In this document: one piece after another, positions 41,763 to 51,207 of the stretch
How the letters are laid out: the number at the start of each line of letters is the position of its first letter
How positions within the stretch are numbered: position 1 is the first letter of the stretch
DNA from: Dehalococcoidia bacterium
Lineage (GTDB): Bacteria; Chloroflexota; Dehalococcoidia; UBA3495
Assembly (NCBI GenBank): GCA_030753265.1
Contig: JASMCQ010000005.1
Location: forward strand, 1-51,834
DNA: 51,834 nt
Reading direction: 5' to 3'
The notes under the pieces: generated by a model
The model's input: the letters and a program-made list of their open reading frames with translations, nothing else
Told to the model about the DNA's origin: nothing
Databases searched by the model: none
Made by a program: the position numbers and the translations under genes

Positions 41763-43505
41763 CTAGCCCCAGCGGGCGTGCCCCATGTCTCCTTCCCGGT
41801 CCTTCCAGCCGGGGTCGAAGGCAAGCTTGTCCAGCTTCATGCTCCCATTTTCTTTCTTGATGGAGATCGAGTGGAGCCAGTTGGCATCGTCTCGGTCGGG
41901 GTGGTCCATGCGGTTGTGGCCGCCTCGGCTTTCGGTGCGCGTCGAAGCCGCCCTCGTGGACATCTCCGCCACGGTGAGCATGTTGTCGATCTCCAGCGCC
42001 TCCACCAACCCAAGGGGGCCGTCCACGGACAGCTTCGGCAGACTCTCCTGCCGGATGCGGGCGGCCATCTGGAGCACCCGGTCGAAGCCCTCGGGCGTCC
42101 GGACCACCAGCATGTCTTCCCACATTCGCTGCTGTATCTCCTGCTTGACCTTTCGGACGGAGATACTGCCTTTCTGACTCTTGAGGCGGGCAGTGCGCTC
42201 TTGGGCCTGGCCGGTGATATCGGAAGGCACGCCGGAGACGCCCTGGGACTGGGCGTACCGGGCTGCGTGACGGCCGGACCTCGTGCCGAACACCTGGCCG
42301 CTGGCCAGCATGTGGCCGCCGAGGCGGTCCGCGCCGTGGTCGCCGGCGGCTGCCTCGCCGCCGCTGGCGTACAGCCCCGGAATGCTGGTAACCCCGTCTT
42401 CGTCGATCACCAAACCGCCACCGGCGCAATGCCGGCCGGTGAGGATCTCCAGGGGTCGCTCGTCGGGATAGATGCCCTGTTGGTTCAGCCAGGACTCGGC
42501 ATATTGGTCCCGGAGGTTAACGTTAGCCTCGGTCAGGTCTAGAAACACGCCACCGTTGGGGCCAGCCCGGCCCGCGATTATCTCCTGGGTGGTGGCGACG
42601 TCGAAGTATTTCCCGCAGTCCCGGGTGGTGAAGGGGTTGTATTCGGCCCGGGTGTCAAGCACTTCCTGGGCCGTCACCCCTTCCGGCAGGTAGTTGGACA
42701 GGAACTCCTCGCCCCGGCCGTTGGTGAGCTTCGCCCCCGGCGATCGCAGCAATCCGGTGTTGGGGTGTCCCTTGCCGGGCAGGGCGATCAGGAAGAACTG
42801 GCCGAACTCCATGTTGGTCAAGGTGGCCCCTGCCTGATAGGCCATGGCGTGGCCGTCGCCGGTGACGCAGGGCGGGTGGAAGTTGTACCGGTACAGGGCT
42901 TCGTCGCCCCCGGTCGCCAGGATAACTGCCCCGGCCTTGATTACTATGCTGTTGCCCTGGAAATCCACCCCGGTGGCGCCCATGCAACGGCCCTGGTGGA
43001 TGAGCAAGTCAGCCGCCATGACCTCTTCGAGGATCTGGACCCCGTTCTCTTGCAGGAGCCTGTTGAGCGTTGCGATTATGGGCACGCCGTGATGCAGTAG
43101 CCACCTGCCGTGGAACTTGATGCCCCACTCCTGGAGTTGGTAACGGTGCGACATCGCGTCCTGGACCAGGGTGTGGACCAGTTTGGGATCGGTCATCCCT
43201 TGCCCGGCCTGGATGATGTTACGGTAGTCGCCCTCGACAAAGTCCTCAACCGTGGACTTGCTGACGTCCATCCAGGGCGCCAGGTGAGCGGCGCCGGTCT
43301 CCGGGTCCAGGAAGAAGCCGCCCCAATCGGATTGCCCCGAGTTGGTGGCGCCGCCGCCCCGCATGGCCATCGCGTTGTGCAGGCCCTTTACCGCCAGAAT
43401 GACTCGGGCGCCCGCCAATCTTGCTTCGAGGGCGGCCCGAGAGCCCGCGCCGCCACCGCCGACGACCAGTACGTCGGTCTCTAAAACTTCAGGTTGCGCA
43501 ACCAT
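41763..43505 (-). CDS. Fumarate reductase/succinate dehydrogenase-type flavoprotein
   Basis: The 580-residue protein begins with the FAD-binding ETDVLVVGGGGAGSRAALEA and continues with GGGATNSGQSDWGG, VILATGG, GDGHAMAYQAGATL, the FAD-domain GLYASGGEAAAGDHGADRLG and the C-terminal RTESRGGHNRMDHPDRDD. This is the FrdA/SdhA/aspartate-oxidase family. No iron-sulfur or membrane-anchor subunit gene is next to it, so it more likely oxidises or reduces a pathway intermediate than feeds the respiratory chain directly. Start ATG 43505, with GGGAG eight bases upstream, removes a 38-residue open extension of poor composition. It is 38 bases after the dehydratase gene. Confidence 0.9.
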   Translation of the reverse strand: MVAQPEVLETDVLVVGGGGAGSRAALEARLAGARVILAVKGLHNAMAMRGGGATNSGQSDWGGFFLDPETGAAHLAPWMDVSKSTVEDFVEGDYRNIIQAGQGMTDPKLVHTLVQDAMSHRYQLQEWGIKFHGRWLLHHGVPIIATLNRLLQENGVQILEEVMAADLLIHQGRCMGATGVDFQGNSIVIKAGAVILATGGDEALYRYNFHPPCVTGDGHAMAYQAGATLTNMEFGQFFLIALPGKGHPNTGLLRSPGAKLTNGRGEEFLSNYLPEGVTAQEVLDTRAEYNPFTTRDCGKYFDVATTQEIIAGRAGPNGGVFLDLTEANVNLRDQYAESWLNQQGIYPDERPLEILTGRHCAGGGLVIDEDGVTSIPGLYASGGEAAAGDHGADRLGGHMLASGQVFGTRSGRHAARYAQSQGVSGVPSDITGQAQERTARLKSQKGSISVRKVKQEIQQRMWEDMLVVRTPEGFDRVLQMAARIRQESLPKLSVDGPLGLVEALEIDNMLTVAEMSTRAASTRTESRGGHNRMDHPDRDDANWLHSISIKKENGSMKLDKLAFDPGWKDREGDMGHARWG

Positions 43506-43543
43506 TGCTGATCTCCCAAACGATTCCCCGCGCCTCGGCCGTT

Positions 43544-44638
43544 TCAGCTTGCCCGCGCCGGCAGGGATACGGTGGCGGTCCCCGGAGATAGGGTCTCCCC
43601 GCTCTGGTTCTCCGTCCACATATCGACGTCCGCTAGGTTCTGGCCGTCCTCCTGGTACATCCGCACCACTTTCCCCTGGCAGGTGACGATGTCTCCGCGG
43701 CCGTTGTTGGCCCGGTATTGAACACCGAACTTGAGGATGTCCCCGGACTCACCGATCCATTGCCGAAGCATGTTGTGGAGGTAGGCGAATTGAAGCAGCC
43801 CCATTCCGTCCACGTCTTTCTGCCCCCGGCTGTTGGCGATGTCTGGATCTTGGTGGTGGTACACGTATTCATCGTTGACCGCAGCGTAGCGGTTGTAGTT
43901 CATGAGGTCGGTATATCGCCGAAAGATAGGCAGGGTGCCGCCCTCCTCGATCTGGTCGAAGGACACGCCTTTGGGATCGAAGAGCATCGGGGTGGCCCAT
44001 TCTTGGTGCGGGTTGCCGGTAGGGACTACCCGGACCTGGTCCAGGCCCTGGGAGGGGGCGTCAGGCTGGTCGAAGATGAACACCCGCAGGTGCCGCAGCA
44101 GCTTCACCAACTCGTTATTCTGGTTGGTCAGCCGGGCTTCGTTCAGGCCGAAGAGCAGTATGCCGGACCGGCCGGTCTTCTCGTAGACGCCTTTCATCTC
44201 GCTGGTGCCGGTTATCACGTCGCCCACTCGGATCGGCGCGTGGTACTCGGCCTCGTTCCCGGCGCTGAAACTCCGCACCGCGAAGCCTTCTTTAGACCGG
44301 GGGTCGCGCAGTCCGGCGCCACGATCGTCTCCCGCGATCTGGCCCATGTCAGGCCAGATCGGCAGGTGGCCGAGCGCCAGGTGGCCGCTGTCATCCAAGG
44401 GCCAAGCGAAGGGGTTGAACTCCGCGGGAGCAACTATGCTGCCAAAACGGGAGTTCTTCGCGTACTCCTCGTCCCAGAAGAGTCGGGGAGGCCTCTCCGG
44501 CCAGTAGACGGCCATTCCCCACCGGCGCACGTCGGTGGCGGTTACCGGCGCCGACGTGATGGTATGAAAGGGCTTGCCCATCAGGCCCTCAATCTTCGCT
44601 CGGATGCTCTCTTTGGTCGCCAAAGTGCTCGCAACCAT
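43544..44638 (-). CDS. FAS1-like/MaoC-type double hot-dog dehydratase
   Basis: The 364-residue protein has two hot-dog halves. The first (KIEGLMGKPFHTITSAPVTA to the HLRVFIFD region) matches the FAS1-like N-terminal dehydratase domain, with FGSIVAPAEFNPFAWP and RVGDVITGTSEMKGVYEKTG. The second half (about 225-360) has NYNRYAAVNDEYVYHHQDPD and MGLLQFAYLHNMLRQWIG, then a strand-rich end. Relatives hydrate or dehydrate branched or dicarboxylic acyl-CoAs, for example mesaconyl-CoA-type substrates. Start ATG 44638 has GGGAG six bases upstream. A 314-base gap without a gene separates it from the enoyl-CoA hydratase, the widest gap between catabolic genes of the operon. Confidence 0.82.
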   Translation of the reverse strand: MVASTLATKESIRAKIEGLMGKPFHTITSAPVTATDVRRWGMAVYWPERPPRLFWDEEYAKNSRFGSIVAPAEFNPFAWPLDDSGHLALGHLPIWPDMGQIAGDDRGAGLRDPRSKEGFAVRSFSAGNEAEYHAPIRVGDVITGTSEMKGVYEKTGRSGILLFGLNEARLTNQNNELVKLLRHLRVFIFDQPDAPSQGLDQVRVVPTGNPHQEWATPMLFDPKGVSFDQIEEGGTLPIFRRYTDLMNYNRYAAVNDEYVYHHQDPDIANSRGQKDVDGMGLLQFAYLHNMLRQWIGESGDILKFGVQYRANNGRGDIVTCQGKVVRMYQEDGQNLADVDMWTENQSGETLSPGTATVSLPARAS

Positions 44639-44952
44639 CTCGATCTCCCGGCCAGCGCCCTATGCTGCTGACCCTCGCATTTGAAGTTCACGCGTTAAGC
44701 TTTCGCGCCCGATTCCTTCCCCGCATGCCGTCCTGTGGCGTGCCCGCCGGCGGGGAAAGTCCCCTCATCACATCGGGAAACCCGGCATCGGCGCCGGGAC
44801 CCGGTTCCAAGCCGTCCCCGACGCATCAAAGGACTCAACCGGACCTGCCGAAGGATGGGGGACGCAACTCCTCAGACATTCCTGGACCGGCTCCCGGTGC
44901 CCTTGTTCAAATTTTCCGCTACCCGCCAGCTACCCCTTCCTATGCTTACTGA
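44639..44952 (-). other. Non-coding gap of 314 bp within the catabolic operon
   Basis: Only short, random-looking frames. I see no terminator with a T-run and no strong promoter, so read-through is possible but a secondary promoter cannot be excluded. Confidence 0.35.
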
Positions 44953-45735
44953 TTAACGCCCCTGCCATACCGGGCGGCGCTTCTCGGAGAAAGCCTTGGC
45001 GCCTTCGGCCCGGTCCAAAGAGAGGCCCACCTGTTCGTGTATCGGGTAGCGGCGTGCCAGTGCTGCATCCAGGGGAAGGTCCGCGCCCATCGTGATCGCT
45101 TGTTTACAGGCCTGGACCGATAGGGGAGCGCACTCCACTATCTGAGCGGCCCACCGGTCCGCCGCCGGGATGAGGTCCCCGAGGGGGACCACCTCGTTGA
45201 CCAGTCCGGCCGTCAAGGCGTCCTGGGCGCTGATGCGGCCGCCGGTAAGAATCAAACCCATCGCAATCTTCAGCGGCAGTTGCCGGGGCAAGCGTTGAAT
45301 ACCGGTGCCGGCTACCCTGCCCCACTTGGGCTCGGTGAGGCCGAACTGGGCGTGGTCCGCCGCCACGATGATATCGGAGGCCAATGCCATTTCGAATCCC
45401 CCACCCAGCGCGTATCCGTTGACCGCGGCAATAATGGGCTTGGTCAGGGGTTCGTACCTTTGGGCAATGGCGCCGAAGCCACCTTTCTCGACGGGGTGCC
45501 CTATCTCAGTGGTGTGCTCCGCGGCATACTTCAGGTCGTTGCCGGCGCAGAAGGCCCGGTCGCCGGTGCCGGTGATCACCGCCACTCGCACGTCCGAGTC
45601 ACCTTCCATATCACTCAACGCGTCGTATAACTCGGCGCTGGCGGCGGAATGAAGGGCGTTCATTCTCTCCGGCCGGTTGAGGGTTATATAGGCCACCTGG
45701 CCCCGTCTCTCATACAATATGTACTGGAACCGCAT
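44953..45735 (-). CDS. Enoyl-CoA hydratase/isomerase family protein
   Basis: The 260-residue crotonase-fold protein has VAYITLNRPERMNALHSAAS, the oxyanion-hole segment RAFCAGNDLKYA, PIIAAVNGYALGGGFEMALA, and the active-site segment FGLTEPKWGRVAGTGIQRLP with Glu in the classical first acid position. It hydrates a 2-enoyl-CoA or isomerises or cleaves a related CoA ester. ATG 45735 is preferred over GTG 45750 because GGAG lies six bases upstream. It follows the OppB gene by about 100 bases, the point where the operon switches from transport to catabolism. Confidence 0.92.
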   Translation of the reverse strand: MRFQYILYERRGQVAYITLNRPERMNALHSAASAELYDALSDMEGDSDVRVAVITGTGDRAFCAGNDLKYAAEHTTEIGHPVEKGGFGAIAQRYEPLTKPIIAAVNGYALGGGFEMALASDIIVAADHAQFGLTEPKWGRVAGTGIQRLPRQLPLKIAMGLILTGGRISAQDALTAGLVNEVVPLGDLIPAADRWAAQIVECAPLSVQACKQAITMGADLPLDAALARRYPIHEQVGLSLDRAEGAKAFSEKRRPVWQGR

Positions 45736-45834
45736 CCTCCGCTCCAACACTGCCTGGAAGTCCCACTTTGGAAGAGGTAGTCCCGGGACCCCGCGATCCC
45801 GGACGCCGTGTTTCCTTGGAAAGGGACGCCTTGG

Positions 45835-46752
45835 CTAGGTCTCCCGTATTCTGGGGTCCACGTAAGCGTACAAAATATCCACGATGGTCGCCATCAAGAT
45901 GTACAGCCCTCCGGAGGTCAGGACCGTGGCCTCCACCACGGTGAAGTCCCGCTGGGTGACAGAGGTCAGCATCAACCTTCCCACGCCCGGCCAGGCGAAC
46001 ACCACCTCCACCACGATGGAGCCGTTGAGGAGCCCGCCAAGGCTTATGCCGGCGAAGGTCATGACGGGGATGACGGCGTTCTTGAGGGCATGCTTCCAGA
46101 TGACCAGCCAATCGGCCAGCCCTTTGACCCGGGCAAACTTGATGTACTCGCTGTCGAGTACCTCCAGCATGCTGGACCGGGTGAGCCGCACCATGCCCGC
46201 AATGAGGAATAGGGACAGGGAGAAAGCGGGCAGAACGAAGTGGCTGGGCCCGCCCATCCCGAAGGTGGGGAGCCAACCTAATATGGCCCCAAAGAGAAGG
46301 ATGAGCATTACTCCCACCCAGAATTGGGGGGCGGCCATCCCGACGATGGCGAGGGGTGTCACCACGCGGTCGACCAAGCCGCGCCGGTTTACCGCGGATA
46401 TGATTCCTAAGGGAATGCCGATGATCACGGTTAACAGAAACCCGGCGGCGGCAAGCTTGATGGTGTTGGGCAGGCGTTCCGCCAGCAGGTCTCTGGCCGG
46501 CACGCCCCAGGTTGGAGAATCGCCGAAATCGCCCTTAACCATGTGTCCCAAGAACTTGGCGTACTGCACGTAGACCGGCCGGTCCAGACCCAGCCTCTCC
46601 CGCATCGCCTGCCGCTCTTCCTGGGTATCCTGGGGATTGGTCAGAAAAGACACCACGTCTCCGGTTATGTTCACGGCGAAGAAGACCCCGGCGCTGAGGG
46701 CCAGCAACGTAATGGCGGCCTGAAGCAGCCGGAAAAGGATAAAGCGGCCCAT
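45835..46752 (-). CDS. Peptide-type ABC transporter permease OppB/DppB
   Basis: The 305-residue permease begins MGRFILFRLLQAAITLLALS, followed by the family's RLGLDRPVYVQYAKFLGHMV and GDFGDSPTWGVPARDLLAERL. Six helices include the EAA-loop region SEYIKFARVKGLADWLVIWK and the FAWPGVGRLMLTSVTQRDF motif, ending AYVDPRIRET. It partners OppC, encoded 8 kb away on the same strand after the catabolic genes. GGAGG lies ten bases before ATG 46752. Confidence 0.93.
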   Translation of the reverse strand: MGRFILFRLLQAAITLLALSAGVFFAVNITGDVVSFLTNPQDTQEERQAMRERLGLDRPVYVQYAKFLGHMVKGDFGDSPTWGVPARDLLAERLPNTIKLAAAGFLLTVIIGIPLGIISAVNRRGLVDRVVTPLAIVGMAAPQFWVGVMLILLFGAILGWLPTFGMGGPSHFVLPAFSLSLFLIAGMVRLTRSSMLEVLDSEYIKFARVKGLADWLVIWKHALKNAVIPVMTFAGISLGGLLNGSIVVEVVFAWPGVGRLMLTSVTQRDFTVVEATVLTSGGLYILMATIVDILYAYVDPRIRET

Positions 46753-46803
46753 GCGGCAATGCCTCCAGTCTTCTCACCCGGTGGCGGGTGCTTGTTCTCG
46801 AAA

Positions 46804-46827
46804 ATGGCGGCCCCGTAGGGCCGCCAT
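46804..46827. repeat. Perfect hairpin between the binding-protein and OppB genes
   Basis: ATGGCGGCCC and GGGCCGCCAT flank CGTA. Two more GC hairpins follow to about 46870 (GCCC/GGGC and GGCGGG/CCCGCC). This cluster downstream of the binding-protein gene could protect its mRNA and raise its level over the permease, as known for other opp-type operons. Confidence 0.55.
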
Positions 46828-47008
46828 GCCCGGTTTACAGGGCACGGCGGGAAGCCCGCCGGCCCCTTTTCGATGCCGATGCCATCCCAGGGGGCCCAGG
46901 GTCATTGGCAAGCCAACTCACGTGGGCCAACCTGGGAACTTCCACCCAAGAGCGCGGGGGCCGGGGCCATGCTGACTCCCCGAACCCCCGCTCAAAGGGT
47001 TCTAAAGA

Positions 47009-48775
47009 TTATTGGTTAAGCTCGACCGTCCAGAGGGCGCTGGCGTAGGGCACCATCGCCGAGGGCGACCAAGACTTGACCTTGGGACCAGCTGCCCAGG
47101 GGGAGTTCGTGTAGAACAAGCTCCACTCCCAGTGCTGCTCCCGCGCGACCTTGTTTGCCTGGTAGTAGGCTTCATGCCGCTCTTCCATGGTGCCGACGAG
47201 TTCGGTGGCCTTTTGGACCACAGCCTTCAGGTCGGCGTTCATGCCTCTGGTGGGCTGCGGCGAGGCGTAGCCACTGAACATGATGCTGCCGCCGTCGAAC
47301 CGGGCCTCGTTGGGCCGTGCGGTGAAGAAACCCGCGATCTCGAAGGAGTGCATCTTGTCCTTGATGGACACCGAGTCACCCACCTCGACCTCGCAGTTGA
47401 TGCTAAAGGCTTCTTCCCACTGGGCGCAGACCAGCTGGGACACCTCGGGCACGAAGGGCAACTCCCCTGCCTCCCAGGTGTATAGCTGGTACGGGTCGGG
47501 GAAGCAACTGCCCTCGGCGCAGCCGATAGAGGCCATCAATTCCCGGGCCTTTTCCACATCGTAGGGCCAGGAGTCCAGTTCCGGCTTGTATCCCAGGGAC
47601 GCCGGGGTGACGTGGGCCCATCCTTCGATGATCGCCATTTCGCCGCCGTAGATCTCTTCGGCGATCAGTTCTTTGTCGAGGGCGTAGTCCAGCGCCTGGC
47701 GGAACTCCTGCTTGTCACAGGGTACGTCCAGGGCATGACCAGTCCCGTTGTCCGGCCAGCAGCCCTCGCTGAGGAACCACAGATACAGGGCTTCGGGGCC
47801 GAAGATGATCTGCCCGCCGGCGTCTTCTACCTGGTCCCGCACCTCAAGGTTGGCCTCTACCAGGTCGGCCTCGCCGGCGCGAAGGGCCGCTACTCTGGTG
47901 GACAGCTCTGGGATCAGCCGCATGTCCAGGTTCTGGTAACTGTGGTTCCGCTCGTAGAGCTTCCAGTAGTCGGCGAACCGCGACCACAGCATCCGTGACC
48001 CCTTGTCATGTTGTTCCAGCATCCAGGGACCCGTTGTGCCTGGGGTGGGGTCGTCGTTGTACCCGTCCCGTCCCACGCTCTCCCGGTAAGCCTTCTGGAA
48101 GATCGTGCCGCGGGGACCGGCAAACATCTCCGAGAGGTAGAAAGCGAGGAAGGTCTGGGGTGTGTCGGTAGTTACGCTGATGGAATTGGGCCCCGAAACC
48201 ACCCAGGGCTCGGTGACCCTGGACATATTGGCGTTGGTGGGCGAAACGGACTCCGTCTCCGCCCGTGGGCCCAGGTTCTCCTCCATGGCGTAGGCCGCGT
48301 CCTCCGCGGTCATTATATCCCCGTTGTGGTACTTGACACCCTCGCGCATTACGAAGGTCCAGGTGAGCCCGTCCGGAGTGAAGCTCCATTCCGTGGCCAA
48401 ACCCGGCACCACTTTCTTACCGCCTTCACCCTGGAGGATGAAGTCATGGGCCAGTCCCTGGTAGAGGCCGCCCTCACCACGCACGTCGTGGTCGGAGAAA
48501 AGCTCGTTGCCCCAGTCTGACGTTGCCAGAATAAGGCTACCGGTGGGGCCGGTGGCCGCCGGCACCTGGGTGGCTACCGGAGCCGATGTTGGTACGACCG
48601 GCACCGCCGTGGCTGCCGCCGGCACTGCCGTGGCTGCTACCGGAACTGCTGTATTGGTCGGTCTAGGGGTTGCGGTCGCCGAGGCGCCGCAAGCTACGGC
48701 AAACAAGAGCACGAGGCCGAGCCCCAGGCCCATAAGCCGTAGTATGTACGCCCTGCTTTGGTCACCAGATTTCAT
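47009..48775 (-). CDS. ABC transporter family 5 substrate-binding lipoprotein
   Basis: The 588-residue protein has a lipoprotein signal (LVLLFAVAC, Cys29), a short Thr/Ala/Pro/Val linker with repeated TAVPAAATAVP units, then the extracellular family 5 domain: GLAHDFILQGEGGKKVVPGL, PDGLTWTFVMREGVKYHNGD, and FRQALDYALDKELIAEEIYG. It is the external receptor of the transporter formed with OppB, OppC, OppD and OppF and decides what is imported. Family 5 proteins bind peptides but also opines, sugars and organic acids; the catabolic genes of this operon suggest an acid or amide. First gene of the operon; AGGTGG lies close before ATG 48775. Confidence 0.93.
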   Translation of the reverse strand: MKSGDQSRAYILRLMGLGLGLVLLFAVACGASATATPRPTNTAVPVAATAVPAAATAVPVVPTSAPVATQVPAATGPTGSLILATSDWGNELFSDHDVRGEGGLYQGLAHDFILQGEGGKKVVPGLATEWSFTPDGLTWTFVMREGVKYHNGDIMTAEDAAYAMEENLGPRAETESVSPTNANMSRVTEPWVVSGPNSISVTTDTPQTFLAFYLSEMFAGPRGTIFQKAYRESVGRDGYNDDPTPGTTGPWMLEQHDKGSRMLWSRFADYWKLYERNHSYQNLDMRLIPELSTRVAALRAGEADLVEANLEVRDQVEDAGGQIIFGPEALYLWFLSEGCWPDNGTGHALDVPCDKQEFRQALDYALDKELIAEEIYGGEMAIIEGWAHVTPASLGYKPELDSWPYDVEKARELMASIGCAEGSCFPDPYQLYTWEAGELPFVPEVSQLVCAQWEEAFSINCEVEVGDSVSIKDKMHSFEIAGFFTARPNEARFDGGSIMFSGYASPQPTRGMNADLKAVVQKATELVGTMEERHEAYYQANKVAREQHWEWSLFYTNSPWAAGPKVKSWSPSAMVPYASALWTVELNQ

Positions 48776-49533
48776 GGTCCACCTCGCTGCCTAATTTTGG
48801 TCATCTGCCCTGGCGTCAAGGGACTGTGGTAAAAAGTGCCGGTGCTCCGGGGTGCAAACAGGGGCCTGTTTAACACCTCTGCCGCTCCCAGTGGGCGATT
48901 CAATGCGGAGCGCCAGCAATCACCAAGCACCCGAGATACGGGGATCCGAAAATACTATACAAATTCCTCCAGCTATTAGCGTTCAGCGTCGGCCATTGCC
49001 GTCACCGGCCCCATCCGCCCCGGGAAGAGAGGATCACCTGCAAACCCCGAGGCCAGTTCAGGCTAGGCCCGAGTGATGTCTTCCTCAATTCCACCGATCG
49101 TGAGACCTGGGCTTTCTACCAAGATGGCGACCAGCGCCCTTCAACCGGCGCCGTCGCGCCAACCCTGTCCGAGCCTCAAAAGAGCGGTCACCTGGCTGAG
49201 GATTTCCGGCGCCTTTGTTCTAAGCTAACGAGCATACGGGAACAGGCTTCACGCCAAGTCCCATCGAAGGGGGCATTATACTATCCTCATAAGGATTTGA
49301 CAACTGTGGGTGTTCGTACAGCAGATTGGTGACACATTCTCTCCTTGCTTGGGGTTGTGTATGGCCGCATCCTCTCCTCTCCTCTCGCCCGATGGTACCA
49401 GCTCATCAGTTCCCGCGGGCAGGGCCCGTGCCCGTTGGGGTTTCAGGCCTTGACTCCCCTGGCGGTTGGGAGTTGGCGGAGAGGATCGAAAATGCTTCAC
49501 CTGCGTCCTTGAGATTTACCGGAGATTTACCGG
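48776..49533 (-). other. Leader and promoter region of the long operon, about 760 bp, no gene
   Basis: No coding frame is convincing. It contains the promoter at 49275-49303, giving a leader of roughly 490 bases before the binding-protein gene, long enough for an RNA regulator. I could not identify one. Confidence 0.45.
49275..49303 (-). promoter_or_regulatory. Strong promoter for the transport/catabolic operon, with palindrome in the spacer
   Basis: On the minus strand TTGTCA (49298-49303), a 17-base spacer and a perfect TATAAT (49275-49280). The spacer contains ATCCT-TATG-AGGAT, an inverted repeat well placed for a repressor or MerR-type activator. Confidence 0.6.
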
Positions 49534-50050
49534 GATGCTCGAAGCGGGTCAGGTCCCCCGGTGACTGGTGGGGCCGCATGTAGTTGTACACCCGCTCCCT
49601 GAGGCCCCGGTTTGGAGGGGCGAACTCCAAATCATCGGGGCAGACCTCATAGAACTCCTCGGTATGGGTCCGTGGGGCTTGTTACGCATGACCTTCAAGC
49701 TTGGGGGCCTGGAAGGCAGGACCGAGAGGTGAATTCTGCCCAGTTTGCGGGCTCGTTAAAACACGGCTTGGAACTCGCTGCCGCCATCCGGCTGAATGGC
49801 CTTCAGAGGGAAAGGCAGCCGAGCCTGGAGGCCATCTAGGAAGGCGCGGGCCGTGCTAGCCGTGGTCCGAGTGGGCCTCCAGCACATCCCAGCGGGAGAC
49901 TACATAATGGGCGGTAAGGTTCTTGAGGATGACCCCGGGCAGAGGACGCACATCCAGGGTGTCCGCCTGGACAATTTCGCCCGTCTCTCCGGTTTGGTAC
50001 GCCTTGGGCTTAGGTACAGCGTAGGGCCGTGGCCGCTGGCGCATCCGGGC
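49534..50050 (-). pseudogene. IS481-family transposase remnant
   Basis: Conceptual translation across three frames gives the catalytic region of an IS481-type DDE transposase: GEIVQADTLDVRPLPGVILK and VVSRWDVLEAH in one frame; TARAFLDGLQARLPFPLKAI and DGGSEFQAVF in the next; THTEEFYEVCPDDLEFAPPN and RVYNYMRPHQSPGDLTRFEH in a third. Frameshifts lie near 49858 and 49700, with TAA stops at 49756-49758 and 49682-49684. The first two Asp of the DDE triad are present; the third acidic residue coincides with the second stop. The N-terminal HTH half is missing. It is an old, dead insertion lying 120 bases after the end of the second oppF gene. Confidence 0.85.
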
Positions 50051-50169
50051 CGAGGTGTTCGGTCGGCTGGGGGCTCCCGCGACCCACCCTTGGCCTCCAG
50101 GCAGGTCAGAATGGGTCAGGGTAAACCCGGCCCGGGTATTAAGCCCCAACCGCTTGCTCGTTGCGCCCG

Positions 50170-51207
50170 CTAGGGCGCCTTTGCGGTTTCCGCTGGGTAT
50201 GCTCCGTTTTCCGGGGAATACAGATGGCAGGACAAGACGTGTCCCGGGGCGATCTCGCGAAGCTGGGGAGTCTCCACGGAACACCGGTCCATGACGAAAG
50301 GGCAGCGGGGATGGAAGGAGCACCCCGAAGGGGGATTGAGGGCCGATGGGACTTCCCCCGAAATGACCATCCCATCACGCTGGGAGTCGGGATGGTAAGG
50401 GAGGGCCGCGGCGATCAAGGCCTTGGTATAAGGGTGCATCGGATTGTTGAACAGCTCTCGGGTGGGGGCCTTTTCCACAATCTTCCCCAGGTACATCACC
50501 CCAACGTCGTGGCTCATGTAGCGCACGGTGGCCAGGCTATGCGCGATCAGAAGGTAGCTTACGCTGTACCGCTCCTGCAGGTCCCGCAGCAGGTTCATGA
50601 TCTGGGCCCGTATCGAAACATCCAGGGCAGAAACCGGCTCGTCCAGCACGATCAGCTTGGGGTCCAAGGCCAGGGCCCGAGCAATGGCGATGCGCTGGCG
50701 CTGTCCCCCGCTGAACTCATGGGGGAAGTAATCGGCGTGGAAGGAGTGTAACCCTACATCCTGAAGAAGCTGCTCTAGCCGCTCCTTGACCTCTCCTTTG
50801 GAGGGGCGTCGGTGGTGAATCAAGGCTTCCATGATGATTGAGCCCACCCGCATGCGGGGGTTCACGGAGCCCCAGGGATCCTGGAAAACAGCCTGCACCG
50901 AGGTCCTGTACTCGATATATTCGGCGCTGGTGAAGTCGGCCAGGCTCTTACCTTTGAATTTGATAGCGCCCGACGTTGGCTTCTCCACCTGAAGAATCAG
51001 CCGGGCGGTGGTGGTCTTGCCGCAGCCCGACTCTCCCACCAAACTGAAGGTCTTACCCGGATGGATCTCGAAGGACACTCCATCCACCGCTTTAACCAGG
51101 CCGACCAATCTACGTAGCAACAACCCCTTGGTCACCGAGAAGTGCCTCCGGCAGTCCGCTACCTCTACCACGGCATCGTTGGATTGGGCTGTCGGCAGCT
51201 GGGTCAT
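50170..51207 (-). CDS. Peptide-type ABC transporter ATPase OppF/DppF (second system)
   Basis: The 345-residue ATPase has Walker A GESGCGKTT, signature EFSGGQRQR, Walker B LIVLDEPVSALD and the C-terminal GCSFHPRCPFVMDRCS. It is closely similar to the OppF at 34909-35943. ATG 51207 overlaps the OppD stop by four bases (ATGA) and has GGAAG upstream, so the pair is translationally coupled; TTG 51222 is a poorer start. Its permeases and binding protein would lie beyond the window. Confidence 0.92.
   Translation of the reverse strand: MTQLPTAQSNDAVVEVADCRRHFSVTKGLLLRRLVGLVKAVDGVSFEIHPGKTFSLVGESGCGKTTTARLILQVEKPTSGAIKFKGKSLADFTSAEYIEYRTSVQAVFQDPWGSVNPRMRVGSIIMEALIHHRRPSKGEVKERLEQLLQDVGLHSFHADYFPHEFSGGQRQRIAIARALALDPKLIVLDEPVSALDVSIRAQIMNLLRDLQERYSVSYLLIAHSLATVRYMSHDVGVMYLGKIVEKAPTRELFNNPMHPYTKALIAAALPYHPDSQRDGMVISGEVPSALNPPSGCSFHPRCPFVMDRCSVETPQLREIAPGHVLSCHLYSPENGAYPAETAKAP

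Noticed and set aside
49796..50173. Plus-strand frames over the IS481 relic
   Set aside because: The minus strand gives unmistakable transposase text; the plus-strand frames are shadows.
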